Source: Antrihabitans cavernicola (GTDB lineage: Bacteria > Actinomycetota > Actinomycetes > Mycobacteriales > Mycobacteriaceae). Taken from it: DNA of 64,000 bases. Positions 54,969-63,920 of the stretch are shown piece after piece. Position 1 is the first letter of the stretch, and every line of letters begins with the position of its first letter. A model generated the notes under the pieces. The model saw only the letters and a program-made list of their open reading frames with translations. It was not told the DNA's origin and searched no databases. Both the position numbers and the translations under genes were made by a program. The DNA is taken from positions 496,001-560,000 of the forward strand of contig NZ_VLNY01000002.1 of NCBI RefSeq assembly GCF_008297975.1, read 5' to 3'.

Positions 54969-56134
54969 GTGTGCCCGACATTGCTGATACCTTGGACGGC
55001 ATCGGCCGCTGGTTGGTCGGCCCGGTGGCTGATGTCGCCGCGCCGGGCCGTGGGTCGCTGAACCTATTGCGGGGGATAGCGGCTCGCGCGACCGTTCCGC
55101 TGCTGCCCGACGACTACCTGCATCTGATCAACCCGCTGTGGAGCGCACGGGAGCTGCGCGGTCGCGTCGTCGAGGTGCGACCGGAAACACCCGACTCGGC
55201 GACACTGGTGATTAAGCCCGGCTGGGGATTCAGCTACGACTACCAACCGGGCCAGTACATCGGCATCGGCGTCAGTGTCGACGGCCGATGGCATTGGAGG
55301 TCGTACTCGCTGATCTCACCGCCCGGGCGGGATCGGGCGATCTCGCGCCGCGATGCCGCCGGGACGGTGTCGATCGCGGTCAAGGCGATGCCGGACGGCT
55401 TTCTGTCCGAGCACCTGGTCCGTGGCGTGCCCGCGGGCACCATCGTGCGACTGGCGCTGCCCGCGGGCAATTTTCGGCTGCCCGAGCCGCCGCCGCCTCG
55501 AATCCTGTTCCTGACCGCGGGAAGTGGGATCACGCCGGTAATGGGCATGCTGCGAACCATGGCTCGTCGCGACAACCTAACCGAGATCGTGCACGTGCAT
55601 TCCGAATTGACTCGAGCGGGCGTGATGTTCGCGGACGAGCTCGAGGAGCTGGAGCGACGGTTCCCTGGTCGCTACCGGCTTCGGGCGCAGCAGACGCTCG
55701 AGGATGGGCGGATCACCCGGGCCCGGCTGGACGAACTCGTGCCGGACTGGCGTGCGCGGCCGAGCTGGGTGTGCGGACCTGCCTCACTGCTCGACGACGC
55801 CGAACGGTGGTGGACCGAGGCGGGTTTGGCGGATCGCCTCCGTGCCGAACGCTTCGAGTTGCCCCGGGGCGCGGCTGGGGAGGGTGGAACGATCACATTC
55901 GCCAAATCCGGTCGGACCGTCATCGCCGATGGGGCGACGTCCTTATTGCACGCGGGCGAGGGCATCGGCGTCACCATGCCATTCGGCTGCCGGATGGGTA
56001 TCTGCCACACCTGTCTGGTGGGGTTGGCGCAGGGGGCGGTGGTCGACTTGCGCTCGGGCATCGAGTATCTGGCCGGCGACCGGATCCAGACCTGCGTGAG
56101 CGCCGCCGCGGGGGACTGCACGCTGGACTGCTGA
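54965..56134 (+). CDS. Ferredoxin-NADP reductase with C-terminal [2Fe-2S] domain
   Basis: A 389-residue flavoprotein. FAD domain: [18 protein letters not shown] and [13 protein letters not shown] (RxYS flavin motif). NAD(P) domain: [20 protein letters not shown] and [15 protein letters not shown]-terminal plant-type ferredoxin: cysteines in [20 protein letters not shown] and [12 protein letters not shown]. It resembles Rv3230c, partner of DesA3, so it probably feeds the desaturase; it could also serve the Rieske oxygenase. GTG 54965 overlaps the previous stop (GTGA); GTG 54971 is an alternative. Confidence 0.9.
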   Translation: MSVPDIADTLDGIGRWLVGPVADVAAPGRGSLNLLRGIAARATVPLLPDDYLHLINPLWSARELRGRVVEVRPETPDSATLVIKPGWGFSYDYQPGQYIGIGVSVDGRWHWRSYSLISPPGRDRAISRRDAAGTVSIAVKAMPDGFLSEHLVRGVPAGTIVRLALPAGNFRLPEPPPPRILFLTAGSGITPVMGMLRTMARRDNLTEIVHVHSELTRAGVMFADELEELERRFPGRYRLRAQQTLEDGRITRARLDELVPDWRARPSWVCGPASLLDDAERWWTEAGLADRLRAERFELPRGAAGEGGTITFAKSGRTVIADGATSLLHAGEGIGVTMPFGCRMGICHTCLVGLAQGAVVDLRSGIEYLAGDRIQTCVSAAAGDCTLDC

Positions 56135-56153
56135 ATTCGACGGTGAAGACAAG

Positions 56154-57170
56154 ATGTCAACGACACATCGGCCCAGAGGAGTTGAGCAGGCGATGTTGCA
56201 GGGATGGTTTCAGATCGGGACCTCAGCCGAATGCTCTGAGGGACAGGTCATTACGAGGAGAGTCTTCGACTCCGAGATCGTGTTGTGGCGAACGGCCGAC
56301 GGGACGGTTACCGTGACTGACGCGCATTGCGGTCATCTCGGCGCCCATCTGGGCATCGGCGGCCGGATCAAGAACGACACGCTGGTCTGCCCGTATCACG
56401 GCTGGGCCTGGGACCGCACCGGCCTGTGCGCACGGGTGCCCTACGCCCCGAACGAAGTCCCGGACGCCAGGATTCGAGCGTGGCCGAGCGTGGAGCGGAG
56501 TGGTGGCATCTTCGTGTGGACCGGCCGCGCGGACAGTGTCGAGGAGTGTGATATCCCAGACGTCCACGGTGGGGAGGCAACGCCCAGTCTCATCGAGATG
56601 AAGGCTTCCCATGGTGTGGGCGACAGTAGAGCGGTCGTCTATCGCGATCGTGCGATCGATCCGCGCGTACCGGGCGAGCACAGCACCGATTTCGCGCACT
56701 TCAAATACATTCACCTCGCTACCGATGCCGCGGTCCAAACCAACTACTCTATCGCGGGGAATATTTTCCGGGCCGACTATGCCGTTGATTACAAGATTGG
56801 ACCGGGGTCCCCCAAGCCGCACCGGGTTCGCTTTACGAATTTCGGCCCGGGCGTCGTCACCGTGGAGAATTGGGGCGTAGTCGACCACGTGCTCCTGGCA
56901 TCGGTCACTCCCACCGGCGGCGGTCGCGTTGATGTCTATTACTCGGTATGGGTGACCGAAGAATTATCCGCAAGGGTGAAAATTGATTACGATCCGATCT
57001 TCACGGCTCTGATCGCCCAGTTCGAAGCTGATTTGATTGTTTGGGAAAATCAAACGTGGGTCGCCGACCCGCCGTATTTAGCCTCCGAATCGCGGTGTTT
57101 GCGGGACTACCGAATCTGGGCCGAGCATTTTTCCGCGACACGGCCGGGTGCCGATCGAACAACAATCTGA
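56154..57170 (+). CDS. Rieske non-heme iron oxygenase
   Basis: A 338-residue oxygenase of the KshA-like group. The Rieske cluster ligands are in DAHCGHLGAHLGIGG and LVCPYHGWAWDRTG. The mononuclear iron site is in EHSTDFAHFKYIHLATD (Asp and two His). In actinobacteria such enzymes hydroxylate steroids, but here the context is lipid tailoring. The C-terminal catalytic half is otherwise divergent. It needs a reductase; the ferredoxin reductase immediately upstream is a candidate. A strong hairpin follows it. Confidence 0.88.
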   Translation: MSTTHRPRGVEQAMLQGWFQIGTSAECSEGQVITRRVFDSEIVLWRTADGTVTVTDAHCGHLGAHLGIGGRIKNDTLVCPYHGWAWDRTGLCARVPYAPNEVPDARIRAWPSVERSGGIFVWTGRADSVEECDIPDVHGGEATPSLIEMKASHGVGDSRAVVYRDRAIDPRVPGEHSTDFAHFKYIHLATDAAVQTNYSIAGNIFRADYAVDYKIGPGSPKPHRVRFTNFGPGVVTVENWGVVDHVLLASVTPTGGGRVDVYYSVWVTEELSARVKIDYDPIFTALIAQFEADLIVWENQTWVADPPYLASESRCLRDYRIWAEHFSATRPGADRTTI

Positions 57171-57203
57171 GTTGGTCAAGCTCGCCGGCCGCCGATGGTC
57201 GAT

Positions 57204-57232
57204 GTTCGACCGGGGAAAATCCCCGGTCGAAC
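57204..57232 (+). terminator. Perfect hairpin between Rieske and P450 genes
   Basis: A 13-base arm at 57204-57216 (GTTCGACCGGGGA) pairs perfectly with 57220-57232 across an AAA loop, and outer bases (CCGAT/ATCGG) extend it. There is no T-run. It sits 33 bases after the Rieske stop, so it may terminate or attenuate the core operon before the P450, or protect the mRNA end. Confidence 0.6.
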
Positions 57233-57266
57233 AATCGGCCCTACAAATTACGATTGAAGGATCATC

Positions 57267-58625
57267 ATGTCGCGCACAATCTTGGCGCAACCTCCGCTTG
57301 ATAGTGGGCTGAAACCTATCCACGGCACCGGCTATTCGTGGCTGCAAGAGAGAATGTTGTTCGTCAGAGATCCGTTGCGGGTCGTGACGGAACGGCGTGC
57401 ACGGTTCGGGGATATCACGTTCATGAACACCCTCGGTCGACATAAGGTTGTGATGCCGCTGACGGCGAGCGGCGTGGAAGAGATCGCGATGAACCGGGAA
57501 AAGGCGTTCGCAAGCGAACCCGCCTGGAGCTTCTTTATAGGTCCGTTCTTCCATCGAGGCCTGATGCTGATGGACTTCGAGGAACACCGGTATCACCGGC
57601 GAATCATGCAGCAGGCGTTCGCGGTCGGCCATCTCGAGCGCTATCTGGCGGCGATGGAGCCGGTGGTCGCTGAAGGAGTGCGGCGGTTCCCAGCCGGTGA
57701 GGGTGTGCACTTGTTGTCCGAGTTCAAGGCCTTGACGTTGGATCTGGCATTGCGCACGTTTCTCGGACTGGCCGTGCCCGCTGGCGAAGCGCGGAGGATC
57801 AATCGGGCTTTCGAGGATTGTCTTGCGGCCGGACTCGCGATTGTCCGGCATAATGTGCCCGGCACCAAGTGGGCCAAAGGGCTGGCGGGCCGAAAGATAT
57901 TGGAGGAGTTCTTCTTTCGGCGGCTCGCGGCGAAGCGGGCGGTCGAGACCGATGATCTCTTCTCTGTGCTGTGCCACGCGATGTCGCCCGAAGGTGAGGT
58001 ATTCACCGACGAGGACGTGGTGAACCACATGATCTTCGTTCTGATGGCTGCGCACGATACCAGCACTATCGCCCTCACCACCATGGCCTATTACTTGGCC
58101 CTGCACCCTGAATGGCAGGCCAAGGCCCGTGCCCAGTCGCAGGCGTTCGGCCGCGAGCTGGACTACCGGCGGATGGGGGAATTAGCCGTGCTGGATGCCG
58201 TCATGCGGGAGTCCATGCGGCTCAACGCGCCTGTACCTAGGCTGCCGCGGGAAGCGTTGATCGACACTCATATCGGCGACTACTTCATCCCGAAGGGCAC
58301 GTTTGTCAGCGCATCGACGACGGTGACGCATTTCGACCCGACACTCTGGTCGGACCCGGAGGCGTTCGATCCGGGCCGTTTCGCGGCCGAGAGGGGTGAG
58401 GATAAGGCACATAAATTCGCATGGATGCCATTCGGTGGCGGGATGCACAAGTGCATTGGCTTGCATTTCGGGCAGCTGGAGGTCAAGGCGATCATGCATC
58501 ACCTACTGCTGCGGTATGAATGGTCGGTTCCCGAGGATTATAAGTGGAAACTCGACTACACCACCCTGCCGGTGCCCAAAGACAAACTGCCGGTGCGGTT
58601 GCGGAAGCTCGGACTTATTGACTGA
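57267..58625 (+). CDS. Cytochrome P450 (cluster, 2)
   Basis: A 452-residue P450. I-helix HMIFVLMAAHDTSTIALTTM (AAHDTS), ExxR in VMRESMRLNAPVPRLPREA, PERF-equivalent DPGRF and heme loop FGGGMHKCIGLHFGQLE. The heme-loop type (MHKCIG) resembles CYP51/CYP120-like P450s that act on sterols, retinoids or isoprenoids, but fatty substrates are possible. It lies after the hairpin, 96 bases from the Rieske gene, so it may form its own transcription unit. Confidence 0.9.
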   Translation: MSRTILAQPPLDSGLKPIHGTGYSWLQERMLFVRDPLRVVTERRARFGDITFMNTLGRHKVVMPLTASGVEEIAMNREKAFASEPAWSFFIGPFFHRGLMLMDFEEHRYHRRIMQQAFAVGHLERYLAAMEPVVAEGVRRFPAGEGVHLLSEFKALTLDLALRTFLGLAVPAGEARRINRAFEDCLAAGLAIVRHNVPGTKWAKGLAGRKILEEFFFRRLAAKRAVETDDLFSVLCHAMSPEGEVFTDEDVVNHMIFVLMAAHDTSTIALTTMAYYLALHPEWQAKARAQSQAFGRELDYRRMGELAVLDAVMRESMRLNAPVPRLPREALIDTHIGDYFIPKGTFVSASTTVTHFDPTLWSDPEAFDPGRFAAERGEDKAHKFAWMPFGGGMHKCIGLHFGQLEVKAIMHHLLLRYEWSVPEDYKWKLDYTTLPVPKDKLPVRLRKLGLID

Positions 58626-58721
58626 GCAAGATAATTTTCGGCTTGTCCATGTGAGAACAGCCGCCCCAATTCACTCGGCAGTTGCATCGTTCTATAAAAA
58701 TTCTGCAGATTAGGAGCTTCT

Positions 58722-58820
58722 ATGGGCACGGTCAGCGTTGTGAGAAGGCGAAATAGATGTCTGCTCGAACATCTTGTAGTGCCGGACTGCATTCGATACG
58801 ATTCGCATTATGAGCACTGA
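58722..58820 (+). CDS. Possible 32-codon leader peptide
   Basis: An ATG six bases after a TAGGAGC ribosome site opens MGTVSVVRRRNRCLLEHLVV and ends with TGA eleven bases inside the O-methyltransferase gene. The upstream stretch is AT-rich (TATAAAAA). It could be a leader peptide coupling translation to the methyltransferase, or chance. No family known. Confidence 0.3.
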   Translation: MGTVSVVRRRNRCLLEHLVVPDCIRYDSHYEH

Positions 58821-59784
58821 GAACTTGACCGATTTGATGACGCCAATGGCGGTGCGAGTGGCGGCGACATTGCGTATTGCCGATCATATCGAAGCAGGCG
58901 AGGATCAATGTGACCGACTTGCTGCGATCACCCACTCCGATCCGTCCACGCTGGCGCGGCTGATGCGCTTTCTCGTAGTCCGGTCGGTATTCGACGAGCC
59001 GGAACCGGGACGCTATGCGTTGAATGCGTATTCGCGGCGCCTTCGTACGGGGGAGCAGATGCAGGCGTGGCTCGATCTTGAGGGTGCGGGCGCACGAATC
59101 GAACTTTCGTACACAGATCTGCTGCACACCGTCCGCACGGGCACGGCGGCTTGGGAGCATTTCTACGGCAAGCCGATGTGGGAAGACTTCGCCGAGCGGC
59201 CGGCACAGGACGAGTCGTTCAACCGCTTGATGGAATTGCATTGCCAGTGGCTGGCACCATCGCTGATCGAAGCGTACGACTGGAGCAATGTTGGACATAT
59301 TGTCGATGTCGGTGGCGGCAACGGAGCTCTCCTCGCAGAGATCCTGGGCGCCCAACCACATTTGAAGGGAACAGTGTTCGACCAGCCGCATCTGGAAGCG
59401 CAGGCGAGCAACCTTATCCAGCAATCAGGTCTCGATGGCCGCTGCAGTTTTGCGGGCGGATCGTTCTTCGATGCTGTGCCTGCGGCCGATGTTTACGTCC
59501 TGGCCAATGTTCTCCACAACTGGCCGGATGCGGAGGCGACCAAGATTCTGAGCCGGTGTGTCGACGCGGCGCCGGATGCACCGATCCTGAACGTCGAATG
59601 GGCGATCACCGATGGCAACCCGCTGCGGGAAACCGAAATGGATCTTCGAAACCTCGTGCTAATGAACGGTAAGGAACGGACCGTCGGAGAACTCGAGGAC
59701 ATTGGTCATGAGGCTGGTGTCGCAGTCCGGAAAGTCGTCAAGCTGAAGAGTGGGCTGTCAATGGTGATCATGGGCTCTGCCTAG
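58810..59784 (+). CDS. SAM-dependent O-methyltransferase
   Basis: A 324-residue methyltransferase of the plant-type O-methyltransferase/hydroxyneurosporene methyltransferase group. An N-terminal winged-helix dimerisation domain (AATLRIADHIEAGEDQCDRL, DPSTLARLMRFLVVRSVF) precedes the SAM site IVDVGGGNGALLAEILG, then GTVFDQPHL, GRCSFAGGSFFDAVP and the catalytic His region VLANVLHNWPDAEATKIL. It probably caps a hydroxyl made by one of the oxygenases. The neighbouring KAS III-like gene follows within 71 bases. Confidence 0.92.
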   Translation: MSTENLTDLMTPMAVRVAATLRIADHIEAGEDQCDRLAAITHSDPSTLARLMRFLVVRSVFDEPEPGRYALNAYSRRLRTGEQMQAWLDLEGAGARIELSYTDLLHTVRTGTAAWEHFYGKPMWEDFAERPAQDESFNRLMELHCQWLAPSLIEAYDWSNVGHIVDVGGGNGALLAEILGAQPHLKGTVFDQPHLEAQASNLIQQSGLDGRCSFAGGSFFDAVPAADVYVLANVLHNWPDAEATKILSRCVDAAPDAPILNVEWAITDGNPLRETEMDLRNLVLMNGKERTVGELEDIGHEAGVAVRKVVKLKSGLSMVIMGSA

Positions 59785-59855
59785 CCTGGATCTTTCGTAC
59801 GGATATGTCGATGTTGGTCGCGCATCCATGACGGCCACGGTATGAGGTAAATAAG

Positions 59856-60893
59856 ATGCTATTTGATAACGAGGTATGGGTAACTGGTGCTTCGGCGTGG
59901 ATTCCCCCCGGTCGGGACACCGCGGAAGCAGCGGTCGCTCGCGGACAGATCGACACCGAATCGGCTGGCTGGAAGGCAACCGACCTGCTCGGCATAGCAG
60001 CCGATGTGTCGGGTCCGGAAATGGCTATTCAGGCATCGAAGTCGTGCTTGGCGAGTGCGGGCCGAGCGGCGAGCGACATCGACTTCCTCATCTACTCCTG
60101 GATTTATTATCAGGGACACGATCTCTGGTCGGTGGCGCATTACGTTGCCAACGAGATCGGTGCAGTCAACTGTTTGCCTATGACGATTCATCAGGGATGC
60201 GAAGGGGGTGTGCTGGCGTTACAAGATGCGGCTCTTCGGCTGAATGCCGATCCTACTGTACACACAGCGATGGTGACCGCAGCTGATCGTTTTGTACTGC
60301 CGGGAGTGGATCGGTGGAACAATCAAGAGGTCTACGTGTTGGGAGACGGCGGCTCAGCGATCGTCTTGTCGAATGAACCGACACGTGGGTATCGGTTGCG
60401 AATTGTCAGCGTGTGCACACAGGCGGTCACTGCGTTCAATATTTTCACGCGGGGTGACAGGGCCTTTGCCGACGTGCCGATGGGGAATGGATCGCCGACT
60501 CAGTTGGCAGACTCCGATTGGAATATGGCGTTTGAATCGGTCGGCGGCCGCCCGGAGTTTATCAAGATCAGCCAGCAGAAGGTGCGCGCGGCCTTCGACC
60601 AAGCCATCGAAGAAGCGGGCATTGCCCCTGAGGAGTTGGAACTGATCGTGCTCCCCCGCTGGAGCGCCAGGGCGACCGACAGGATATACGAATCCATCCT
60701 AGAGGAATTCGCGACGAAAGAGATAGTGAGCTTCTATTCTGAAACCGGTCACCTCGGGCCTGCGGATTGTGGTGCAGACCTTGCCCGGATCATGGATGAC
60801 CAGCTGTTGACTGCAGCCCGTTTCGGGGCGTTGCTGGGTGTTGGTGGCGGGTTCACTTGGACATGCACGATCGTGCAAGCCTGCGCTGACTGA
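59856..60893 (+). CDS. Second KAS III-like protein (transacylase candidate)
   Basis: A 345-residue thiolase-fold protein. The active Cys115 is in MTIHQGCEGGVLALQDAAL. The usual HQAN is replaced by LPRWSARATDRI, and the Asn region reads YSETGHLGPADCGADLA. The C-terminal GVGGGFTWTCTIVQ is typical of the KAS III group that acylates hydroxyls or amines rather than condensing (CerJ-like); the GHxxxxD pattern is characteristic there. It may attach the finished acyl chain to an acceptor alcohol. It is only distantly similar to the KAS III-like protein at 49683. Confidence 0.82.
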   Translation: MLFDNEVWVTGASAWIPPGRDTAEAAVARGQIDTESAGWKATDLLGIAADVSGPEMAIQASKSCLASAGRAASDIDFLIYSWIYYQGHDLWSVAHYVANEIGAVNCLPMTIHQGCEGGVLALQDAALRLNADPTVHTAMVTAADRFVLPGVDRWNNQEVYVLGDGGSAIVLSNEPTRGYRLRIVSVCTQAVTAFNIFTRGDRAFADVPMGNGSPTQLADSDWNMAFESVGGRPEFIKISQQKVRAAFDQAIEEAGIAPEELELIVLPRWSARATDRIYESILEEFATKEIVSFYSETGHLGPADCGADLARIMDDQLLTAARFGALLGVGGGFTWTCTIVQACAD

Positions 60894-61075
60894 TGCGACC
60901 GGCTAGGCTCCTCAACCAGCTCACCGAGACCGTTTTCGAAACCGCGTTGGAGGCGGAGAGACCGAGAACGTCGGCTACGACGAACGCGATCCGCTGGAGA
61001 GGGAAACCAAGCAGTCCCGCAACGGAACCCGATACAAGACGGTTGTCACCTAGATCAGCCCCACCGCGACGAGGT
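60893..61075 (+). pseudogene. IS256-family transposase N-terminal remnant
   Basis: The first frame reads RLLNQLTETVFETALEAE, and after a frameshift the third frame reads NVGYDERDPLERETKQSRNG and TRYKTVVT, then stop. This is the conserved N-terminal region of IS256/Mutator transposases (ALEAEMxxHLGYExHDPxGR…NSRNGTRxKTV). Only ~60 codons remain, with one shift and one stop. It separates the second KAS III gene from the exporter. Confidence 0.75.
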
Positions 61076-61373
61076 GATCGCGTTGCTGTATCGAAATGTT
61101 CGCAGCTCGAACGGAAGCTGGACATATTGACGGAGATGAGTACCTGGAGGACGGCGCAGTCGATGCCGTGTCGTTGCTGGGTCGAAACCGACTACACCCG
61201 AATCACTCTCACTTCTCGAGTGCATCGGTCACGAGGGTTGATCGCCGAACTACGCGAGCGCGAACTCGCCGTGGCCGGTAGTCGACGAGCAGACCGGCGT
61301 GCTCGCGGAACCGAAGGACCGCCTGGATCCGCTGCTGCTGCCGCCACCTCAACTGCCGATGCGTCCCTGATGG
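61076..61373. other. Degenerate sequence between IS256 remnant and exporter
   Basis: About 300 bases of coding-like composition with interrupted frames (e.g. GLIAELRERELAVAG in one, VVDEQTGVLAEPKDRLDPLL in another). It looks like further decayed gene material, but I cannot name a family. No clear promoter for the exporter is seen. Confidence 0.35.
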
Positions 61374-62855
61374 GTGAATTCCGTGACAACCGAACGTAAT
61401 CCGTGGCCGGCGCTCTACGCCCTGGTCATCGGCTTCTTCATGATCCTGCTCGACACGACCATAGTCGCCGTAGCCAACCCGGTGATCATGGCCGACCTTG
61501 ACACCTCCATCTCCAACGTCATCTGGGTGACCAGTGCCTATCTTCTGACCTATGCGGTCCCACTGCTGGTTAGCGGTCGTCTCGGCGACCGATTCGGTCC
61601 GAAGAATATGTATCTACTGGGACTGGCTGTGTTCACGCTGGCGTCGCTCGGATGCGGTCTGGCTGGCAGCATCGGCGTGCTGATCGCAGCGCGTGCCGTG
61701 CAGGGCCTCGGCGCTGCTCTGATGAACCCCCAGACCATGTCTGTCATCACGAGGACGTTCCCGCCCGACAAACGTGGTGCGGCAATGGGTTTGTGGGGTG
61801 GCGTCGCCGGCCTGGCCACGCTGGTCGGGCCGATTCTCGGCGGTGTGCTGGTCGACAACGTCGGTTGGCAGTGGATCTTCTACGTGAATGTGCCAGTGGG
61901 CGCCGTGGCCTTTGTGGCCGCGGCGTGGTTGGTGCCCGCCCTACCGACCTCGGCGCACAAGTTCGACATCCCCGGCGTCATCATGAGCGGTATCGGTCTG
62001 ACGGCGCTCGTGTACGGCCTGCAGCAAGGCAATTCGTATCACTGGGCCGGATGGGTGTGGGGGCTCATCGCCGGCGGTATCGTCGTGCTCGGAGGGTTCC
62101 TCGTGTATCAGGGGCGTACTGTTAGCGAGCCATTGATGCCGCTGAGACTGTTCAAGGATCGTAACTTCACCTTGTCGAGCGTGGCGGTCATGTCGATGGG
62201 CGCATCGATCACCGCATTCATGTTGCCCACGTTCTTCTTCCTGCAAGTGGTCCTCGGATTCTCGCCAACCAAAGCAGGTTTGGTGCTGGCGCCGATGCCC
62301 GTCGTTACCGGCTTCTTGGCTCCGATACTCGGGCGGATCTCCGATCAGTTGAACGTGCGGATCATCCCGACTTTCGGATTCGTATTGTTCGCAGGCACAT
62401 TGGCCTGGTTTGCGACGCTCGTCAAGCCCGAGACCTCGGTGGCGGCGTTGATGCTACCCATGGCCTTGTCCGGTGTCGCTAATGCCTGCATCTGGCCGCC
62501 GCTAGCGGCGATTGCGACCCATAATTTGCCAATGCAGTTGGCGGGAGCGGGATCTGGCGTTTTCAACGAGATGCGTCAGGTTGGTGCGGTAATCGGTAGT
62601 GCCGCGATGAGTGCGCTCGTCACCGCGCGCTTGGCGGCGCACGGCATCGAGGGTGGCGGAGCGCCTGCTGGCGCGAACACGAAGCTGCCGGCAGCCTTGG
62701 TCCATCCGTTCAGTTCGGCGCTCGGCGACTCGATGTATCTGCCTGTGGCGATTCTCATTATTGGGATCGTCGCGTCGTTCCTCTTCGCTTCTCGTCCAGG
62801 CGGCACTGTCGTCGCCAGCACACCTCTGGAGGAAACCAACGTCGACCGTTCGTAA
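61374..62855 (+). CDS. DHA2-family MFS drug/metabolite exporter
   Basis: A 493-residue transporter with about 14 hydrophobic segments. Motif D1-like LDTTIVAVANPVIMADL, motif A GRLGDRFGPKNMYLLG, motif B IAARAVQGLGAALMNPQTMS, motif C GLATLVGPILGGVLVDNVGW and WQWIFYVNVPVG are all present, as in EmrB/QacA pumps. As the only exporter beside the synthase cluster it may export the product or give self-resistance. GTG 61374 or GTG 61383 could be the start; the sequence GGGTGA may be the ribosome site for the latter. Confidence 0.92.
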   Translation: MNSVTTERNPWPALYALVIGFFMILLDTTIVAVANPVIMADLDTSISNVIWVTSAYLLTYAVPLLVSGRLGDRFGPKNMYLLGLAVFTLASLGCGLAGSIGVLIAARAVQGLGAALMNPQTMSVITRTFPPDKRGAAMGLWGGVAGLATLVGPILGGVLVDNVGWQWIFYVNVPVGAVAFVAAAWLVPALPTSAHKFDIPGVIMSGIGLTALVYGLQQGNSYHWAGWVWGLIAGGIVVLGGFLVYQGRTVSEPLMPLRLFKDRNFTLSSVAVMSMGASITAFMLPTFFFLQVVLGFSPTKAGLVLAPMPVVTGFLAPILGRISDQLNVRIIPTFGFVLFAGTLAWFATLVKPETSVAALMLPMALSGVANACIWPPLAAIATHNLPMQLAGAGSGVFNEMRQVGAVIGSAAMSALVTARLAAHGIEGGGAPAGANTKLPAALVHPFSSALGDSMYLPVAILIIGIVASFLFASRPGGTVVASTPLEETNVDRS

Positions 62856-63335
62856 CCAGTCACGACTGCGTGCGCACTCGAACTCGCGGGGCACCGCGGT
62901 GTCGATTAGAGCCACGCGACGGCGGACTGCCTCCGTCAGTCGCCGCCGCCATCTACTGCGTGAGCTCAGCATGAATGATGCTGAGCCGGTGTCTATTCCA
63001 GCGTCATGGGCGACCTTGGCATGCGAGGCGCTTTCGGCGTAAGCGTCGGTCGACACGCCGAGACCGTGGACTTCGAACGGTCTCATGACCTGTAGATCGG
63101 CCAAATGCTTTACGACTCAACACGCTAGATTGACAGACAGCTCATCGATCGCCATATGATAGGAGCGACAACTAGATCCGGATGTACAAGTCGGGTCGAT
63201 CGTGGGCGTCCGTTTGTCTTCCATGAGTATGGCGAGTCGCGACTTTTCGGCTGACTCGTGCGCACATCGGACGTTTTCATGTCTCACGTGTGACCCGAAC
63301 TCCGCACAGCGCTTATCGAAGGATGGAGCTAGAGA
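62856..63335. other. Gene-poor stretch between exporter and thioesterase
   Basis: 480 bases with no gene I can support on either strand. The minus strand has an open frame across 62.5-63.1 kb (containing RPFEVHGLGVSTDAYAE), but it overlaps the exporter and lacks family resemblance. The last 30 bases give a GGATGGAG ribosome site for the thioesterase gene. Confidence 0.35.
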
Positions 63336-63893
63336 ATGGCAGACGACGCAGCTTCGTTGACCAAATTTCCGGACGGGTCGGGACACTTGCGGGTGCAGTG
63401 GGATGCTCCCCTCGATCCAATGCGAATCCTTCAGTTGTCCAAAGAGGAAGCATCCGAGGGCCTAGTCTCTGGCAGCATTCCGAAGGCGCCATTTCACGAA
63501 TTGGTGAACTTTGTTATTACGGAAGCCGATCCAGATCGGGTTGTTGTTGAATTAGTGCTGGACGAGCGGCACTTGAACCCTGTCGGCGCGGTGGCCGGTG
63601 GGATGATCGCGACGGTTCTGGATTCTGCCATGTGGTGTGTTGTTCAGCTGGCGATGGTCGACAAGTCGATATTTTCCACTGTGAACATGAATATCAATTT
63701 TACGCGATCGGTCTCACTCCAGCACGGTACTATTCGCGCGGTAGCTAACACGCTGCACGTAGGGCGGTCGACAATCACGGCTGAAGCTCACCTCCTCGAT
63801 GGGGCGGATAAACGCTATGCGCACGCCACCGCCAGCTTCGTTCGTATTGGTGGTTTGAACGGCTCCGATGGTTACCCGCAACAACGCCCTTGA
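63336..63893 (+). CDS. PaaI-like hotdog thioesterase
   Basis: A 185-residue single hotdog-fold protein. The family core is ERHLNPVGAVAGGMIATVLD (Asn/Gly-rich HxxNxxGxxHGG-like loop; His is replaced by Val/Ala here), SAMWCVVQLAM, TVNMNINFTRSV, and GRSTITAEAHLLDG. PaaI-type proteins hydrolyse acyl-CoA or acyl-ACP thioesters. At the edge of the PUFA-type cluster it could release or edit chains. A GGATGGAG ribosome site lies before the ATG. Confidence 0.8.
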   Translation: MADDAASLTKFPDGSGHLRVQWDAPLDPMRILQLSKEEASEGLVSGSIPKAPFHELVNFVITEADPDRVVVELVLDERHLNPVGAVAGGMIATVLDSAMWCVVQLAMVDKSIFSTVNMNINFTRSVSLQHGTIRAVANTLHVGRSTITAEAHLLDGADKRYAHATASFVRIGGLNGSDGYPQQRP

Positions 63894-63920
63894 GCAACAG
63901 TCCCTTCTTGTGCATATGAA

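Noticed and set aside
62502-63104. A 200-codon minus-strand frame overlapping the exporter 3' end
   Set aside because: Most of it is antisense to a clear transporter; the remainder has no recognisable domain.
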